Part shown: piece by piece, positions 8,605-16,606 of the stretch
How the letters are laid out: each line of letters opens with the position of its first letter
Position numbering within the stretch: the first letter of the stretch is position 1
Notes under the pieces: generated by a model
Seen by the model: only the letters and a program-made list of their open reading frames with translations
The model's database searches: none
What the model was told of the DNA's origin: nothing
Program-made: the position numbers and the translations under genes
Source of the DNA: Pseudobutyrivibrio sp. OR37
GTDB lineage: Bacteria > Bacillota > Clostridia > Lachnospirales > Lachnospiraceae
Assembly: GCF_900113655.1 (NCBI RefSeq)
Contig: NZ_FOQF01000011.1
Location: 1 to 64,000 of the forward strand
Length of the DNA: 64,000 nucleotides
Reading direction: 5' to 3'

Positions 8605-8926
8605 ACTACTATCTGCGATACTTTTTTCTATCTAGGCAGTAGTCATTCTCATTTTGTTTACTACCTACGATGTGTTTTTGCCTTCAGATAGTAGTCAACA
8701 TTCATAGCTTTACTATCTATAATAATTTTTTCGCTATAGATAGTAATTAGAAGCCATTGCATTACTATCTGCGAGATATTTTTCTCTGTAGGTAGTAATT
8801 GATAGCTGATTCTTTACTACCTATATTCTCTTTTTCTTTTCAGATAGTAATCTCATTAAAATTGATTACTATCTATAAATTATTTTCTGACACAGGTAGT
8901 AGCCAGGTCAAAAAACACTACTATCT
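8605..8926. repeat. Array of 13 alternately inverted 7-bp motifs at exact 26-bp pitch (52-bp units)
   Basis: ACTATCT or ACTACCT starts at 8608, 8660, 8712, 8764, 8816, 8868 and 8920. Its inverse AGATAGT, AGGTAGT or AGGCAGT starts at 8634, 8686, 8738, 8790, 8842 and 8894. Every step is exactly 26 bp with strict alternation of orientation. The 19-bp gaps are diverged in sequence but never change length. The gap inside each inverted pair carries a central T4-T6 run on the plus strand; the other gap does not. Each pair can form a hairpin with a 7-12 bp stem, for instance a 12-bp match in the third unit. A period of 52 is not a multiple of three, and no ORF runs through. The array lies between divergent promoters. 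It is not a CRISPR array: motifs are too short and alternate in direction. Confidence 0.9.
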
Positions 8927-8991
8927 ATGCCTCTATAGCAGTTTCATAATTGTATAATTCTATATACAAAAATTTTTGAACACCATATATA

Positions 8992-9020
8992 TTTACATTA
9001 CTCCACACAAATGGTATATT
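8992..9020 (+). promoter_or_regulatory. Promoter candidate of the pantothenate operon
   Basis: TTTACA (8992-8997) and TATATT (9015-9020) are separated by 17 nt. The predicted start near 9027 gives a leader of about 120 nt before the panG-like ATG. It lies 66 bp after the last array motif. Confidence 0.5.
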
Positions 9021-9031
9021 GAGCAGCGGAT

Positions 9032-9148
9032 GGTATTCGAAAGAAACTATACCCTTTAATTTCTAAGTTTTAAAATAGTAGAACCCGCACGGCATGCTCG
9101 TATCATTTTGAACGAGACTGTATCACCCCCATAAAGGAGGTGTTGCCA
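9032..9148 (+). promoter_or_regulatory. Structured leader of the pantothenate operon with SD-masking hairpin
   Basis: Three small inverted repeats follow the promoter. They are GGTAT/ATACC (9032-9053), CTCGT/ACGAG (9097-9116) and CACCCCC-ataaa-GGAGGTG (9124-9142). The last pairs six of seven bases and contains the whole SD AAAGGAGGTG of the first gene. Translation control by opening this hairpin is plausible. I could not match the leader with confidence to the known pan RNA motif. Confidence 0.45.
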
Positions 9149-9991
9149 ATGAAGGTTGGATTTATAGGCGCTGGAAAGGTGGGCTGTTCCTTAGGAAAGC
9201 TTTTTGCCGAGACCCAGCATAATCTCACAGGCTATTATAGCCGTTCTTCATCATCTGCGGAATCTGCAGCTGAATTTACCAACTCAACATATTTTCAAAA
9301 TTTAGAAGACTTAATTCAAGATAGTGATACAGTGTTTATCACCGTTCCTGACGACGCTATTACTGCGGTTTGGGAGCAGCTTAAACACATGTCAATTGCT
9401 GGAAAAATGATATGTCATTGCAGCGGTTCTTTATCTTCAGAAATCTTTAGGGATATAAAAGAAACTGGCGCTTACGGTTTCTCGGTCCATCCATTACTGG
9501 CGGTATCAGATAGATACATTTCATACCAGGAGCTTCCAAAGGCTTTATTTACAATCGAAGGAGATGCAAATCACATAGGTGATATTGAAGCATTGCTTAC
9601 GGCAAGCGATTTGCAATCTGCTCGTATAAGCGCAGATGTAAAAACCAGATATCACGGTGCAGCTGTACTTTGTTCAAACCTAGTTGTGGCCCTTATTCAG
9701 GCTGCGGAGGATGAACTTCGTATATGCGGATTTTCAGAGGAACAGTTGGCTGATGCCATCGCACCACTTTTATTAGGCAATGTGAACAAGGTTCTTTCTG
9801 TAGGAACTAAGGCGGCTTTGACAGGTCCAATTGAACGAAATGATGTTGGAACCGTTAAAAAGCATTTAGACACCTTTGAAGGAATTGATAGGGAAATCTA
9901 CAGGGTTCTTTCAAAAAAGACCTGTGAGATTGCAAAGGATAAGCATCCTTCCGTAAACTATGAAGCTTTGGAGCAATTATTAAACTCGTAA
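9149..9991 (+). CDS. Rossmann-fold and DUF2520 protein, probable PanG-type ketopantoate reductase
   Basis: ATG 9149 is chosen because AAAGGAGG (9133-9140) ends 8 nt before it; the longer frame's GTG overlaps that SD. The roughly 280-residue protein opens with the NAD(P)-binding motif KVGFIGAGKVGCSLGKLF. It has VFITVPDDAI and HCSGSL at the end of the Rossmann domain, a FSVHPLLAV link, and then an alpha-helical DUF2520 domain with RYHGAAVLCSNLVVALIQAAE. DUF2520 proteins in pan operons are credited with the ketopantoate reductase step as an alternative to PanE (PanG in Francisella). It lies directly before panB, panC and panD, with no panE in the window. The family is certain; the reaction is inferred from context. 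Confidence 0.8.
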   Translation: MKVGFIGAGKVGCSLGKLFAETQHNLTGYYSRSSSSAESAAEFTNSTYFQNLEDLIQDSDTVFITVPDDAITAVWEQLKHMSIAGKMICHCSGSLSSEIFRDIKETGAYGFSVHPLLAVSDRYISYQELPKALFTIEGDANHIGDIEALLTASDLQSARISADVKTRYHGAAVLCSNLVVALIQAAEDELRICGFSEEQLADAIAPLLLGNVNKVLSVGTKAALTGPIERNDVGTVKKHLDTFEGIDREIYRVLSKKTCEIAKDKHPSVNYEALEQLLNS

Positions 9992-10009
9992 ATGGAGGAC
10001 GAATAATTT

Positions 10010-10894
10010 ATGAAAAACACAGTAACTACCCTTCAGGCTATGAAGGCTAAGGGCGAAAAAATCAGCATGCTTACATGCTACGATTACACAACAGCATGCC
10101 TTATGGAGGAGGCTGGCATCAACGCTATCCTCATCGGCGATTCACTTGGCATGACAATGATGGGCTACAGCGACACACTTCCTGTAACAGTTGATGACAT
10201 CATTCATCACTGCGCTTCTGTATCTCGCGGACTTAAGGATACATTCCTTGTAGCAGATATGCCTTTCATGTCTTACCAGACTAGCGTAGAGGACGCTGTA
10301 AGAAATGCAGGCCGACTTATTAAGGAAGGTCACGCACAGGCTGTTAAGCTTGAGGGTGGCGCAACAGTTGTTGAGCAGATTAAGGCTATTACAAAGGCTG
10401 ATATACCTGTAGTTGCACACATCGGTCTTACACCTCAGTCTATCAATGCATTTGGTGGATTCAAGGTGCAGGGTAAGAACATCGAGCGCGCTCTTCAGAT
10501 TGTAGAAGATGCAAAAGCTGTTGAGGCTGCCGGCGCATTCATGGTTACACTTGAGTGTGTTCCAGAGGAGCTTGCAACTCTTATTACTAAGGAGCTTTCA
10601 ATTCCTACAATCGGCATCGGTGCTGGTAATAACTGCGATGGTCAGGTTCTTGTATATCAGGATATGCTCGGCATGTTCTCTGGCTTCAAGCCAAAGTTCG
10701 TAAAGCATTTTGCAAATATCGGTGAGGAAATGAAAAACGCATTTAAGGCTTATGATGCTGAGGTTAAGTCACAGGCTTTCCCTGCTGCAGAGCACAATTT
10801 CGCAATCGATTCAGAGGTAATTGCTGAAGTTGAAAAGCAGATTAATACAAAAGAATTTACAGTAAACATTGATTCAAACAAGGTTTTAGCATAA
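10010..10894 (+). CDS. panB: 3-methyl-2-oxobutanoate hydroxymethyltransferase
   Basis: The enzyme makes ketopantoate from 2-oxoisovalerate and 5,10-methylene-tetrahydrofolate. The protein has 294 residues, slightly above the usual 260-280 because of the C-terminal tail. Family motifs are present: [31 protein letters not shown] (metal-binding Asp), [27 protein letters not shown] and [33 protein letters not shown] lies before ATG. It is 18 bp downstream of the DUF2520 gene and 9 bp before panC. Codon use is rich in C-ending codons compared with nearby membrane genes, consistent with good expression. Confidence 0.98.
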   Translation: MKNTVTTLQAMKAKGEKISMLTCYDYTTACLMEEAGINAILIGDSLGMTMMGYSDTLPVTVDDIIHHCASVSRGLKDTFLVADMPFMSYQTSVEDAVRNAGRLIKEGHAQAVKLEGGATVVEQIKAITKADIPVVAHIGLTPQSINAFGGFKVQGKNIERALQIVEDAKAVEAAGAFMVTLECVPEELATLITKELSIPTIGIGAGNNCDGQVLVYQDMLGMFSGFKPKFVKHFANIGEEMKNAFKAYDAEVKSQAFPAAEHNFAIDSEVIAEVEKQINTKEFTVNIDSNKVLA

Positions 10895-10903
10895 GGAGAT
10901 ATT

Positions 10904-11749
10904 ATGATAAGAGCAACAAAAATTGATGAAGTAAAAGCCAACGTTAGGGAATGGAAAAAGGCTGGTCTTACAATCGGTCTTGTTCCAACCATGGGATATT
11001 TACATGAAGGGCACGCAAGCCTTATTGAGCGTGCTCGCAGGGAGTGCGACAAAGTTATCGTTTCAGATTTTGTAAATCCAATTCAGTTTGGACCTAAGGA
11101 AGACCTTGCCACTTACCCTAGAGATTTTGAGGCAGATTGCAAGCTTTGCGAAGGTCTGGGAGCTGATTTGATTTTTCATCCTGAACCAAGCGAGATGTAT
11201 CTTGATGGTTTCCATTCTTACGTTGGTGTGGATACTTTATCCACAGAGCTTTGCGGCAAGAGCCGTCCTATCCACTTCAACGGTGTTTGCACTGTTGTTA
11301 GCAAGCTTTTCAACATCACAGAGGCTGATAAGGCTTACTTTGGTGAGAAGGATGCTCAGCAGCTTGCCATCGTAAAGCGTATGGTTCGCGACCTTAATTT
11401 CAACATTGAAATCGTTGGTTGCCCTATCATCCGCGAGGAGGACGGCCTTGCAAAGAGCTCACGTAACACATACTTAAACGATGATGAGCGCAAGAAAGCT
11501 CTTATTATTCATCAGGCTCTTACCAAGGGTGAGGAAATGGTTCGCTCTGGCGAGAAGGATGCTAACAAGGTAAAGGATACTGTTAGATCTATCATCGAAT
11601 CAGAGCCAATCTGCCGTGTTGATTATGTGGAAATCGTTGACTGGAACGAGCTTCAGAAGGTGGATACAATCGATGGACCTATCCTTACAGCCGTTGCTGT
11701 TTACATGGATGAGAAGGTTAGATTGATTGATAATTTTATTGTTGAATAA
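10904..11749 (+). CDS. panC: Pantothenate synthetase (pantoate--beta-alanine ligase)
   Basis: This 281-residue ATP-dependent ligase joins pantoate with beta-alanine through a pantoyl-adenylate. Class I nucleotidyl-transferase motifs are clear: VPTMGYLHEGHASLIERA (HxGH-type), SDFVNPIQFGPKEDLATYPR, HFNGVCTVVSKLFNI, AYFGEKDAQQLAIVKRMV, and REEDGLAKSSRNTYL with the KMSK-equivalent loop. SD AAGGAGAT lies 6 nt before ATG. It is the third gene of the pan operon. Confidence 0.98.
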   Translation: MIRATKIDEVKANVREWKKAGLTIGLVPTMGYLHEGHASLIERARRECDKVIVSDFVNPIQFGPKEDLATYPRDFEADCKLCEGLGADLIFHPEPSEMYLDGFHSYVGVDTLSTELCGKSRPIHFNGVCTVVSKLFNITEADKAYFGEKDAQQLAIVKRMVRDLNFNIEIVGCPIIREEDGLAKSSRNTYLNDDERKKALIIHQALTKGEEMVRSGEKDANKVKDTVRSIIESEPICRVDYVEIVDWNELQKVDTIDGPILTAVAVYMDEKVRLIDNFIVE

Positions 11750-11775
11750 GCTAGTGTATTAGAAATGAGGATATT

Positions 11776-12165
11776 ATGAATTTAACAATGCTTAAAGGAA
11801 AGATTCACAGAGCAACCGTTACCCAGGCTGCTTTAGACTATGTTGGAAGCATCACAATTGATGAGGATTTATTAGATGCTGCTGGTATTTTAGAGTACGA
11901 GCAGGTACAGATTGTTGATGTGGAAAACGGAAACCGCTTCGAGACTTACACCATCGCTGGTGAGCGTGGTAGCGGAATGATTTGCCTTAACGGTGCCGCA
12001 GCCCGTTGCGTTCAGGTAAACGACCATGTAATTATCATGTGCTATTGCAGCATTGATTCCAAGGAAGCTGCAGACCACAAGCCTAACGTAGTGTTCGTGG
12101 ATGACAAAAACGGAATCAGCCGCGTTACATGCTATGAAAAACATGGAAGATTAGAGGATATGTAA
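11776..12165 (+). CDS. panD: Aspartate 1-decarboxylase proenzyme
   Basis: This 129-residue pyruvoyl enzyme makes beta-alanine from aspartate for PanC. Self-cleavage is expected between Gly24 and Ser25 in the motif YVGSITID, with Ser25 becoming the pyruvoyl group. The N-terminal [14 protein letters not shown], the active-site Tyr57-region ([24 protein letters not shown]) and the C-terminal HVIIMCY strand are all family features. SD GAGGATAT. The operon ends 12 bp later at a strong terminator, so the window holds a full valine-branch-to-pantothenate set. Confidence 0.98.
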   Translation: MNLTMLKGKIHRATVTQAALDYVGSITIDEDLLDAAGILEYEQVQIVDVENGNRFETYTIAGERGSGMICLNGAAARCVQVNDHVIIMCYCSIDSKEAADHKPNVVFVDDKNGISRVTCYEKHGRLEDM

Positions 12166-12176
12166 AAGCACTAAAT

Positions 12177-12213
12177 AAAAAGCCACCTGGTTACGGTAAC
12201 AAGGTGGCTTTTT
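12177..12213. terminator. Bidirectional terminator between panD and the kinase-like gene
   Basis: AAAAAGCCACC and GGTGGCTTTTT (12177-12187, 12203-12213) enclose an inner GTTAC-G-GTAAC stem. A-tract and T-tract on both sides let it serve panD (plus) and the convergent 12221-12847 gene (minus). Confidence 0.92.
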
Positions 12214-12220
12214 AGTATCT

Positions 12221-12847
12221 TTATATTTCCCTATTTTTAATTTCGATGTAAGATTTTACGACTTCGATTAATCTGTCGTAGTCCATAACTCCGGTGTCTA
12301 GGCAGAAGTCGTAGTTGCGGGCATCGTTCCAATCACGGCCAGTGTAGTATTTGTAGTATTCGGCGCGGTGTTTGTCGATGTCGTGCATGCGTTTGATAAG
12401 CTCCTCATCTGTGCCGCTTACCTGCTTACGAAGACGCTCCAGGCAATCCTCCTCGGAGGCGTAAAAGAACAATGAAAGTACATTAGTTTTATCTCGCAAA
12501 ATATAATCTGCACAACGTCCAACTATGATACAGCTTTGGGTATCAGCAATTTGTCTGATTACATCAGCCTGAAGCTCGAAAAGGTTATCATCTGATGTGA
12601 AGGCTGAATCCTCTGGTGTAAGAGGCTTTCCTTTATATTTGCCCTTTGCCTTCAAAAAGATTTTGCGAACGTGCTCATCTACCTGACCGAACATTTCCTC
12701 GCTGATTCCGCTTTGATCAGAGGCCATTCTTAGGATTTCTCTGTCGTACACTGGCAAATTCAGCTCTTTTCCAAGCTTCTTAGCAAGTGTAAGACCACCT
12801 GAACCATAACTTCTAGCAATACTAATAACTAACTTCTTTTCTTCCAT
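12221..12847 (-). CDS. Cytidylate kinase-like family protein
   Basis: The 208-residue P-loop protein begins KLVISIARSYGSGGLTLAKKLGKELNLPVYDREIL, the nucleotide-binding start of the Cytidylate_kin2 family. It also has SCIIVGRCADYIL and VLSLFFYASEEDCLERL, and an Arg/Tyr-rich C-terminal part (HRAEYYKYYTGRDW). Canonical CMP kinases (Cmk) have a different lid, so this is a paralogue family common in Clostridia whose substrate is not established. SD CAGGGGG. It stands alone, convergent to panD. Confidence 0.85.
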   Translation of the reverse strand: MEEKKLVISIARSYGSGGLTLAKKLGKELNLPVYDREILRMASDQSGISEEMFGQVDEHVRKIFLKAKGKYKGKPLTPEDSAFTSDDNLFELQADVIRQIADTQSCIIVGRCADYILRDKTNVLSLFFYASEEDCLERLRKQVSGTDEELIKRMHDIDKHRAEYYKYYTGRDWNDARNYDFCLDTGVMDYDRLIEVVKSYIEIKNREI

Positions 12848-12852
12848 AATTA

Positions 12853-12993
12853 CCCCCTGTAATTTGGCTTAATCGACTGATAGATAGACTTCCTTTCCAC
12901 CCTCATCAGTCAGCTTCGCTGACAGCTTGTCTCGCCTCCCGGCTCGGTCGTTGCTGAACAGGCTCCACTGGAGCCTAGCAACCCCAGAGGGGG
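12853..12993. repeat. Intergenic palindromic repeat element (REP/MITE-like)
   Basis: CCCCCT (12853-12858) and AGGGGG (12988-12993) bracket two further hairpins: GTCAGC-TTC-GCTGAC (12909-12923) and AGGCTCC-ACT-GGAGCCT (12960-12976). The block is visibly more GC-rich than its surroundings and has no ORF. The CAGTCAGCTTCGCTGACAGC core resembles dispersed intergenic repeats I recall from clostridial genomes. No second copy was seen in this window. Confidence 0.6.
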
Positions 12994-13001
12994 AAGCCTT
13001 A

Positions 13002-13706
13002 TTATTCGCCTAAGTACGCCTTCTTGATAGAATCGTCATTCATTAACGCATCGGCGTCGCCAGATAGGACGATGTTGCCTGTTTCGAGGACGTACGCCCT
13101 GTCAGCAATGGCGAGAGCCTTCTTTGCATTTTGCTCTACCAAAAGTACTGTGGTGCCTGCTTTAGAGATTTCTTCGATGATTTTGAAGATTTCATCTACG
13201 TAGATTGGAGACAGACCCATAGATGGCTCATCCATCAGGACGATGCTAGGCTTGCTCATAAGAGCTCGGCCCATGGCAAGCATCTGCTGTTCTCCACCTG
13301 ATAATGTTCCTGCAAGCTGATTTTGACGTTCCTTCAGTCTTGGGAAGCTTTCGTAGATTCGTTCAAAACTATCGGCTATTTCTGCTTTACTACTTCTAGT
13401 ATATGCTCCCATTTTCAAGTTTTCAAGCACTGTCAAACCGCTAAAAACTCGCCTGCCCTCTGGTACATGAGCAAGTCCCATTGAAACGATTTTGTGGCCT
13501 GGAATCTTTGTAATATCGGTGCCCTCAAGTAGGACTTTTCCGCTTGTTGGCTGAAGCATTCCAGATATTGTTTGAAGGGTTGTGGTTTTGCCTGCGCCGT
13601 TGGCGCCGATGAGGGCAATGACTTCACCTTTGTTTACTTCGAAGGAGATTCCTTTAAGTGCTTGGATTACTCCGTAATTTACTACTAAGTTTTCTACTTT
13701 TAACAT
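13002..13706 (-). CDS. livF: Branched-chain amino acid ABC transporter, ATP-binding protein LivF
   Basis: The protein has 234 residues with Walker A GANGAGKTTTLQTI, the LivF-type PEGRRVFSGLTVLENLKMGAY insertion, signature LSGGEQQMLAMGRAL, Walker B PSIVLMDEPSMGLSP and the H-loop-equivalent LLVEQNAKKAL. LivF pairs with LivG to power LivHM-mediated import of Leu/Ile/Val-type solutes. It is the last gene of livJHMGF, 2 bp after livG, with SD GGAGAATA inside the end of livG. Confidence 0.96.
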   Translation of the reverse strand: MLKVENLVVNYGVIQALKGISFEVNKGEVIALIGANGAGKTTTLQTISGMLQPTSGKVLLEGTDITKIPGHKIVSMGLAHVPEGRRVFSGLTVLENLKMGAYTRSSKAEIADSFERIYESFPRLKERQNQLAGTLSGGEQQMLAMGRALMSKPSIVLMDEPSMGLSPIYVDEIFKIIEEISKAGTTVLLVEQNAKKALAIADRAYVLETGNIVLSGDADALMNDDSIKKAYLGE

Positions 13707-13708
13707 TT

Positions 13709-14467
13709 TTATTCTCCTAAATACGCTTTGATTACTTCTGGGTCGTTTAGGACGGCGGAGGTCTCGCCGGAAGCGAGAACTCGGCCAAAGTTTAGAACTG
13801 TAAGCTTTTCACAGATTCCTGATACAAGCTTCATGTCGTGTTCAATAAGAAGGATGGTAACGCCGAATTCCTTGCGGATTAGAGCGATGGTATCCATCAA
13901 ATCCTGTGTTTCGTTAGGATTCATTCCTGCGGCTGGCTCATCTAAAAGCAATAGCTTTGGGCCAGTAGCAAGGGCTCTTGCAATCTCCAGCTGTCTTTGC
14001 TTGCCGTATGGAAGATTAGAAGCAAGTACATCTGCCTCCTTATCCAAGCCAAATACTGATAGTATCTCAAGGGCTCTTTCATCCATCTTCTTTTCTGTTG
14101 CAAAATACTTTGGTAATCGGAACACTCCTGTGAAGGTTCCGTATTCATAGGAATTGTGTAATCCTATTTTTACATTATCTAAAACTGACTGGTCCCCAAA
14201 CAATCTGATATTTTGAAAGGTTCTAGCCACGCCAGCCTTGTTAATATCAGCTGTGTGCTTTCCAGTGATATTATTTCCGTCTAAATGAATCATGCCATCT
14301 GTAGGCTTATAAATACCTGTAAGCATGTTGAAAACTGTTGTTTTGCCTGCGCCGTTTGGGCCGATAAGTCCATAAAGCTCACCCTTTTCGATGGTCAGGT
14401 TGAACTCGTCCACCGCCCTAAGTCCGCCAAAGGAAATGCCAAGATTTGTAACTTCTAGTAATGCCAT
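13709..14467 (-). CDS. livG: Branched-chain amino acid ABC transporter, ATP-binding protein LivG
   Basis: This 252-residue ATPase has Walker A GPNGAGKTTVFNMLTG, the LivG motif GVARTFQNIRLF, signature LPYGKQRQLEIARAL, Walker B KLLLLDEPAAGMNP and LLIEHDMKLV. Its start ATG overlaps the livM stop by one base (TAATG), which indicates translational coupling. It works as a heterodimer with LivF on the cytoplasmic face of LivHM. Confidence 0.96.
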   Translation of the reverse strand: MALLEVTNLGISFGGLRAVDEFNLTIEKGELYGLIGPNGAGKTTVFNMLTGIYKPTDGMIHLDGNNITGKHTADINKAGVARTFQNIRLFGDQSVLDNVKIGLHNSYEYGTFTGVFRLPKYFATEKKMDERALEILSVFGLDKEADVLASNLPYGKQRQLEIARALATGPKLLLLDEPAAGMNPNETQDLMDTIALIRKEFGVTILLIEHDMKLVSGICEKLTVLNFGRVLASGETSAVLNDPEVIKAYLGE

Positions 14468-15540
14468 TACTGCACCTCCTTATTCTTTTTAAATCTGCCA
14501 ACAAGCTGCTTTGTAGTAAGGCCATGCTCTTCTCTGAATTTGAGAATTCCTGGTGCCCAGTTGAAAAGCATAAGGCCAATCAACACGATTGAATAAATCA
14601 ACATTCTGTAGGTTGAAAGTCCTCTAAGCATTTCAGGAAGCATGGTAAGCACCACTGTTGCCACTACCGAGCCAGAGAAATTACCAATGCCACCAAGCAC
14701 AACATATACAAGAATCATGATTGACATGTTGTAACCAAAATTGTTTGTTGTTGCGGTTAAGGAATTGATGTTGTGAGCATAAATCACCCCGCCAACACCA
14801 GCTATAGCCGCAGAAATAGTAAAGGCTGTAAGCTTATATTTTGTAATTGGAAGACCTACTGTTTCTGCCGCAATTTGATTGTCACGAATAGCCTTTACCG
14901 CTCTACCTGTTCTGGAATTTACAAAGTTATGTGTGATAATCAACGCAAGTATCAGCAGTACCACTGCAATAGTAAAGGTAGACTGACGTGGTGTTCCTGT
15001 GATTCCCTGGGCGCCGTTTACAATAACAACTCCATCAAAATCCATATTCAGGGACATCATATCTTTCAGTGAAAAATGGAAGCCATTTACATCCTTACCT
15101 ACGTACAAAACATTGATTACGTTTTTGATGATTTCGCCAAAAGCAAGTGTAACGATTGCCAGGTAATCGCCGCTAAGTCTAAGTACTGGGATTGCAATAA
15201 GAAAACCAAACAATGCTGCAAAAAATGTTCCAATTAAAAGTGCAAGGATAAATCTTGGCACATCAGGTATCTCATTCTGAAATGCCTTTGAAAAGAAGGC
15301 CGATGTGAAGGCTCCCACACACATAAAGCCTGCGTGTCCTAGTGAAAGCTCTCCAAGATATCCTACGCACAGGTTAAGTCCGATTGCTACCAGCGAATAT
15401 GCGCAAACAGGAACCAGCAATCCGCTCATAAGGGAGCTAAGATTTCCTGTAGCCTGCATGCCGTTCATCACTAGATAAAGCACTACGATTATTGCGATAG
15501 ATGATATTAAATTTTTGGTTGAACCATTTAGTTTTTTCAT
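14467..15540 (-). CDS. livM: Branched-chain amino acid ABC transporter permease LivM
   Basis: The ATG at 15540 is preferred over a GTG three codons upstream, because the GTG lies inside the SD AGGTGA. The roughly 357-residue permease has eight to ten membrane helices. LivM motifs are YLGELSLGHAGFMCVGAFTSA, LSGDYLAIVTLAFGEIIKNV (EAA-like loop region) and AIRDNQIAAETVGLPITKYKLTAF, all contacting the ATPases. A short basic C-terminal tail follows. It forms the membrane channel with LivH. Confidence 0.95.
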   Translation of the reverse strand: MKKLNGSTKNLISSIAIIVVLYLVMNGMQATGNLSSLMSGLLVPVCAYSLVAIGLNLCVGYLGELSLGHAGFMCVGAFTSAFFSKAFQNEIPDVPRFILALLIGTFFAALFGFLIAIPVLRLSGDYLAIVTLAFGEIIKNVINVLYVGKDVNGFHFSLKDMMSLNMDFDGVVIVNGAQGITGTPRQSTFTIAVVLLILALIITHNFVNSRTGRAVKAIRDNQIAAETVGLPITKYKLTAFTISAAIAGVGGVIYAHNINSLTATTNNFGYNMSIMILVYVVLGGIGNFSGSVVATVVLTMLPEMLRGLSTYRMLIYSIVLIGLMLFNWAPGILKFREEHGLTTKQLVGRFKKNKEVQ

Positions 15541-15549
15541 AAATATCAC

Positions 15550-16431
15550 CTACACTTTCTCTTTGATCTGCTTGCCAAGAATACCTGTTGGCTTCACTAA
15601 AAGCACGATAATCAGTACTGCAAATACAATAGCATCTGCCAACTGGCTGGATATATAAGCCTTCGCCAAAATCTCGATTACACCAAGTAAAAGTCCACCA
15701 ATAAGAGCTCCTGGGATTGAACCGATTCCTCCAAATACCGCTGCCGTAAAGGCCTTGATACCTGGCATTGAACCAGTATAAGGATTCAAGCTTGGGTATG
15801 AGCTACAAAGCAATGCACCTGCGATTGCTGCCAAGCCTGAGCCGATTGCAAAGGTGAGTGATATTGTGGCATTTACATTGATACCCATTAATGTTGCCGC
15901 ATCCTTGTCCTCTGAAACAGCACGCATGGCCTGACCTGGCTTTGTGTTCTTAACAAACCACATAAGGGCAAACATGATAATGAGACATGTGATGATAGTT
16001 ACAATTGCGTTGCCAGTGATTTTAAGCTGTCCCCCTGCAAGTGATAATCCTGGCCATGAAACTACTGATGTGAAAGACACTGGGTTTGAACCAAAAATCA
16101 TAAGTGCCATGTTTTGTAGAAAATAGCTGACACCGATTGCTGTAATAAGCACCGCAAGATTTGTAGCGCGTCTAAGTGGTTTGTATGCTATCTTTTCTAT
16201 AATTATTCCGATGGCTGTACAGCAAACAATAGCAATAATAATAGAAAGTACAGCAGATAATCCTGAATTCGACATGCACATAAATACCAAATATGCGCCC
16301 AGCATAATTACATCACCATGGGCAAAATTCAGCATCTTTGCAATACCATATACCATTGTGTAGCCCAAGGCGATAAGTGCATATACACTACCAAGGCTAA
16401 GTCCATTTATCAAATAGGTTAAAAATCCCAT
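15550..16431 (-). CDS. livH: Branched-chain amino acid ABC transporter permease LivH
   Basis: I place the start at 16431 (MGFLTYLINGLSLGSVYALIALGY), which fits family N-termini and has a GAGAAG SD. Two upstream in-frame ATGs would add up to 16 basic residues. The roughly 293-residue protein has eight membrane segments, the LivH motif MLNFAHGDVIMLGAYL, and the EAA-type loop AVSEDKDAATLMGINVN. Near the C-terminus is KAFTAAVFGGIGSIPGALIGGLLLGVIE. It is separated from livJ by the hairpin at 16515-16598. Confidence 0.95.
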   Translation of the reverse strand: MGFLTYLINGLSLGSVYALIALGYTMVYGIAKMLNFAHGDVIMLGAYLVFMCMSNSGLSAVLSIIIAIVCCTAIGIIIEKIAYKPLRRATNLAVLITAIGVSYFLQNMALMIFGSNPVSFTSVVSWPGLSLAGGQLKITGNAIVTIITCLIIMFALMWFVKNTKPGQAMRAVSEDKDAATLMGINVNATISLTFAIGSGLAAIAGALLCSSYPSLNPYTGSMPGIKAFTAAVFGGIGSIPGALIGGLLLGVIEILAKAYISSQLADAIVFAVLIIVLLVKPTGILGKQIKEKV

Positions 16432-16514
16432 ATATCTTCTCGCTTTCATATAATAAAGTCGATGCGAGTTTCCCCGCATCGCCCTTGATGTCGAATATTT
16501 GTAATTTTAGATGA

Positions 16515-16598
16515 GGCTGTAGTCTACAAACTATATGTAACTTAAGCGAAGCTTTCCATGCTGAGCGTAGTTATATATAGTTTGTAGACGTAACAGCC
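16515..16598 (-). other. Long intercistronic hairpin between livJ and livH
   Basis: GGCTGT (16515-16520) and ACAGCC (16593-16598) close a long stem. Inside, GTCTACAAACTATAT is matched by ATATAGTTTGTAGAC, and the pairing runs on for several bases. The stem is about 25-30 bp around a 30-nt loop. There is no T-tract, so it is unlikely to stop transcription fully. Such stems between a binding-protein gene and its permease genes typically protect the upstream message, giving more binding protein than membrane subunits. Confidence 0.75.
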
Positions 16599-16606
16599 GG
16601 ACTCCA

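Noticed and set aside
8605-8926. CRISPR array
   Set aside because: Regular spacing is CRISPR-like, but the repeated unit is only 7-9 bp, alternates in orientation, and no cas gene lies in the window.
8605-8926. Tandem pan RNA motifs upstream of the pan operon
   Set aside because: The pan motif has conserved bulged adenosines in short stem-loops. These hairpins have 19-nt U-rich loops and some units lose pairing on the plus strand. They also lie upstream of the predicted pan promoter.
8605-8926. Degenerate coding repeats
   Set aside because: A period of 52 (26) is not divisible by three, and stops occur in every frame.
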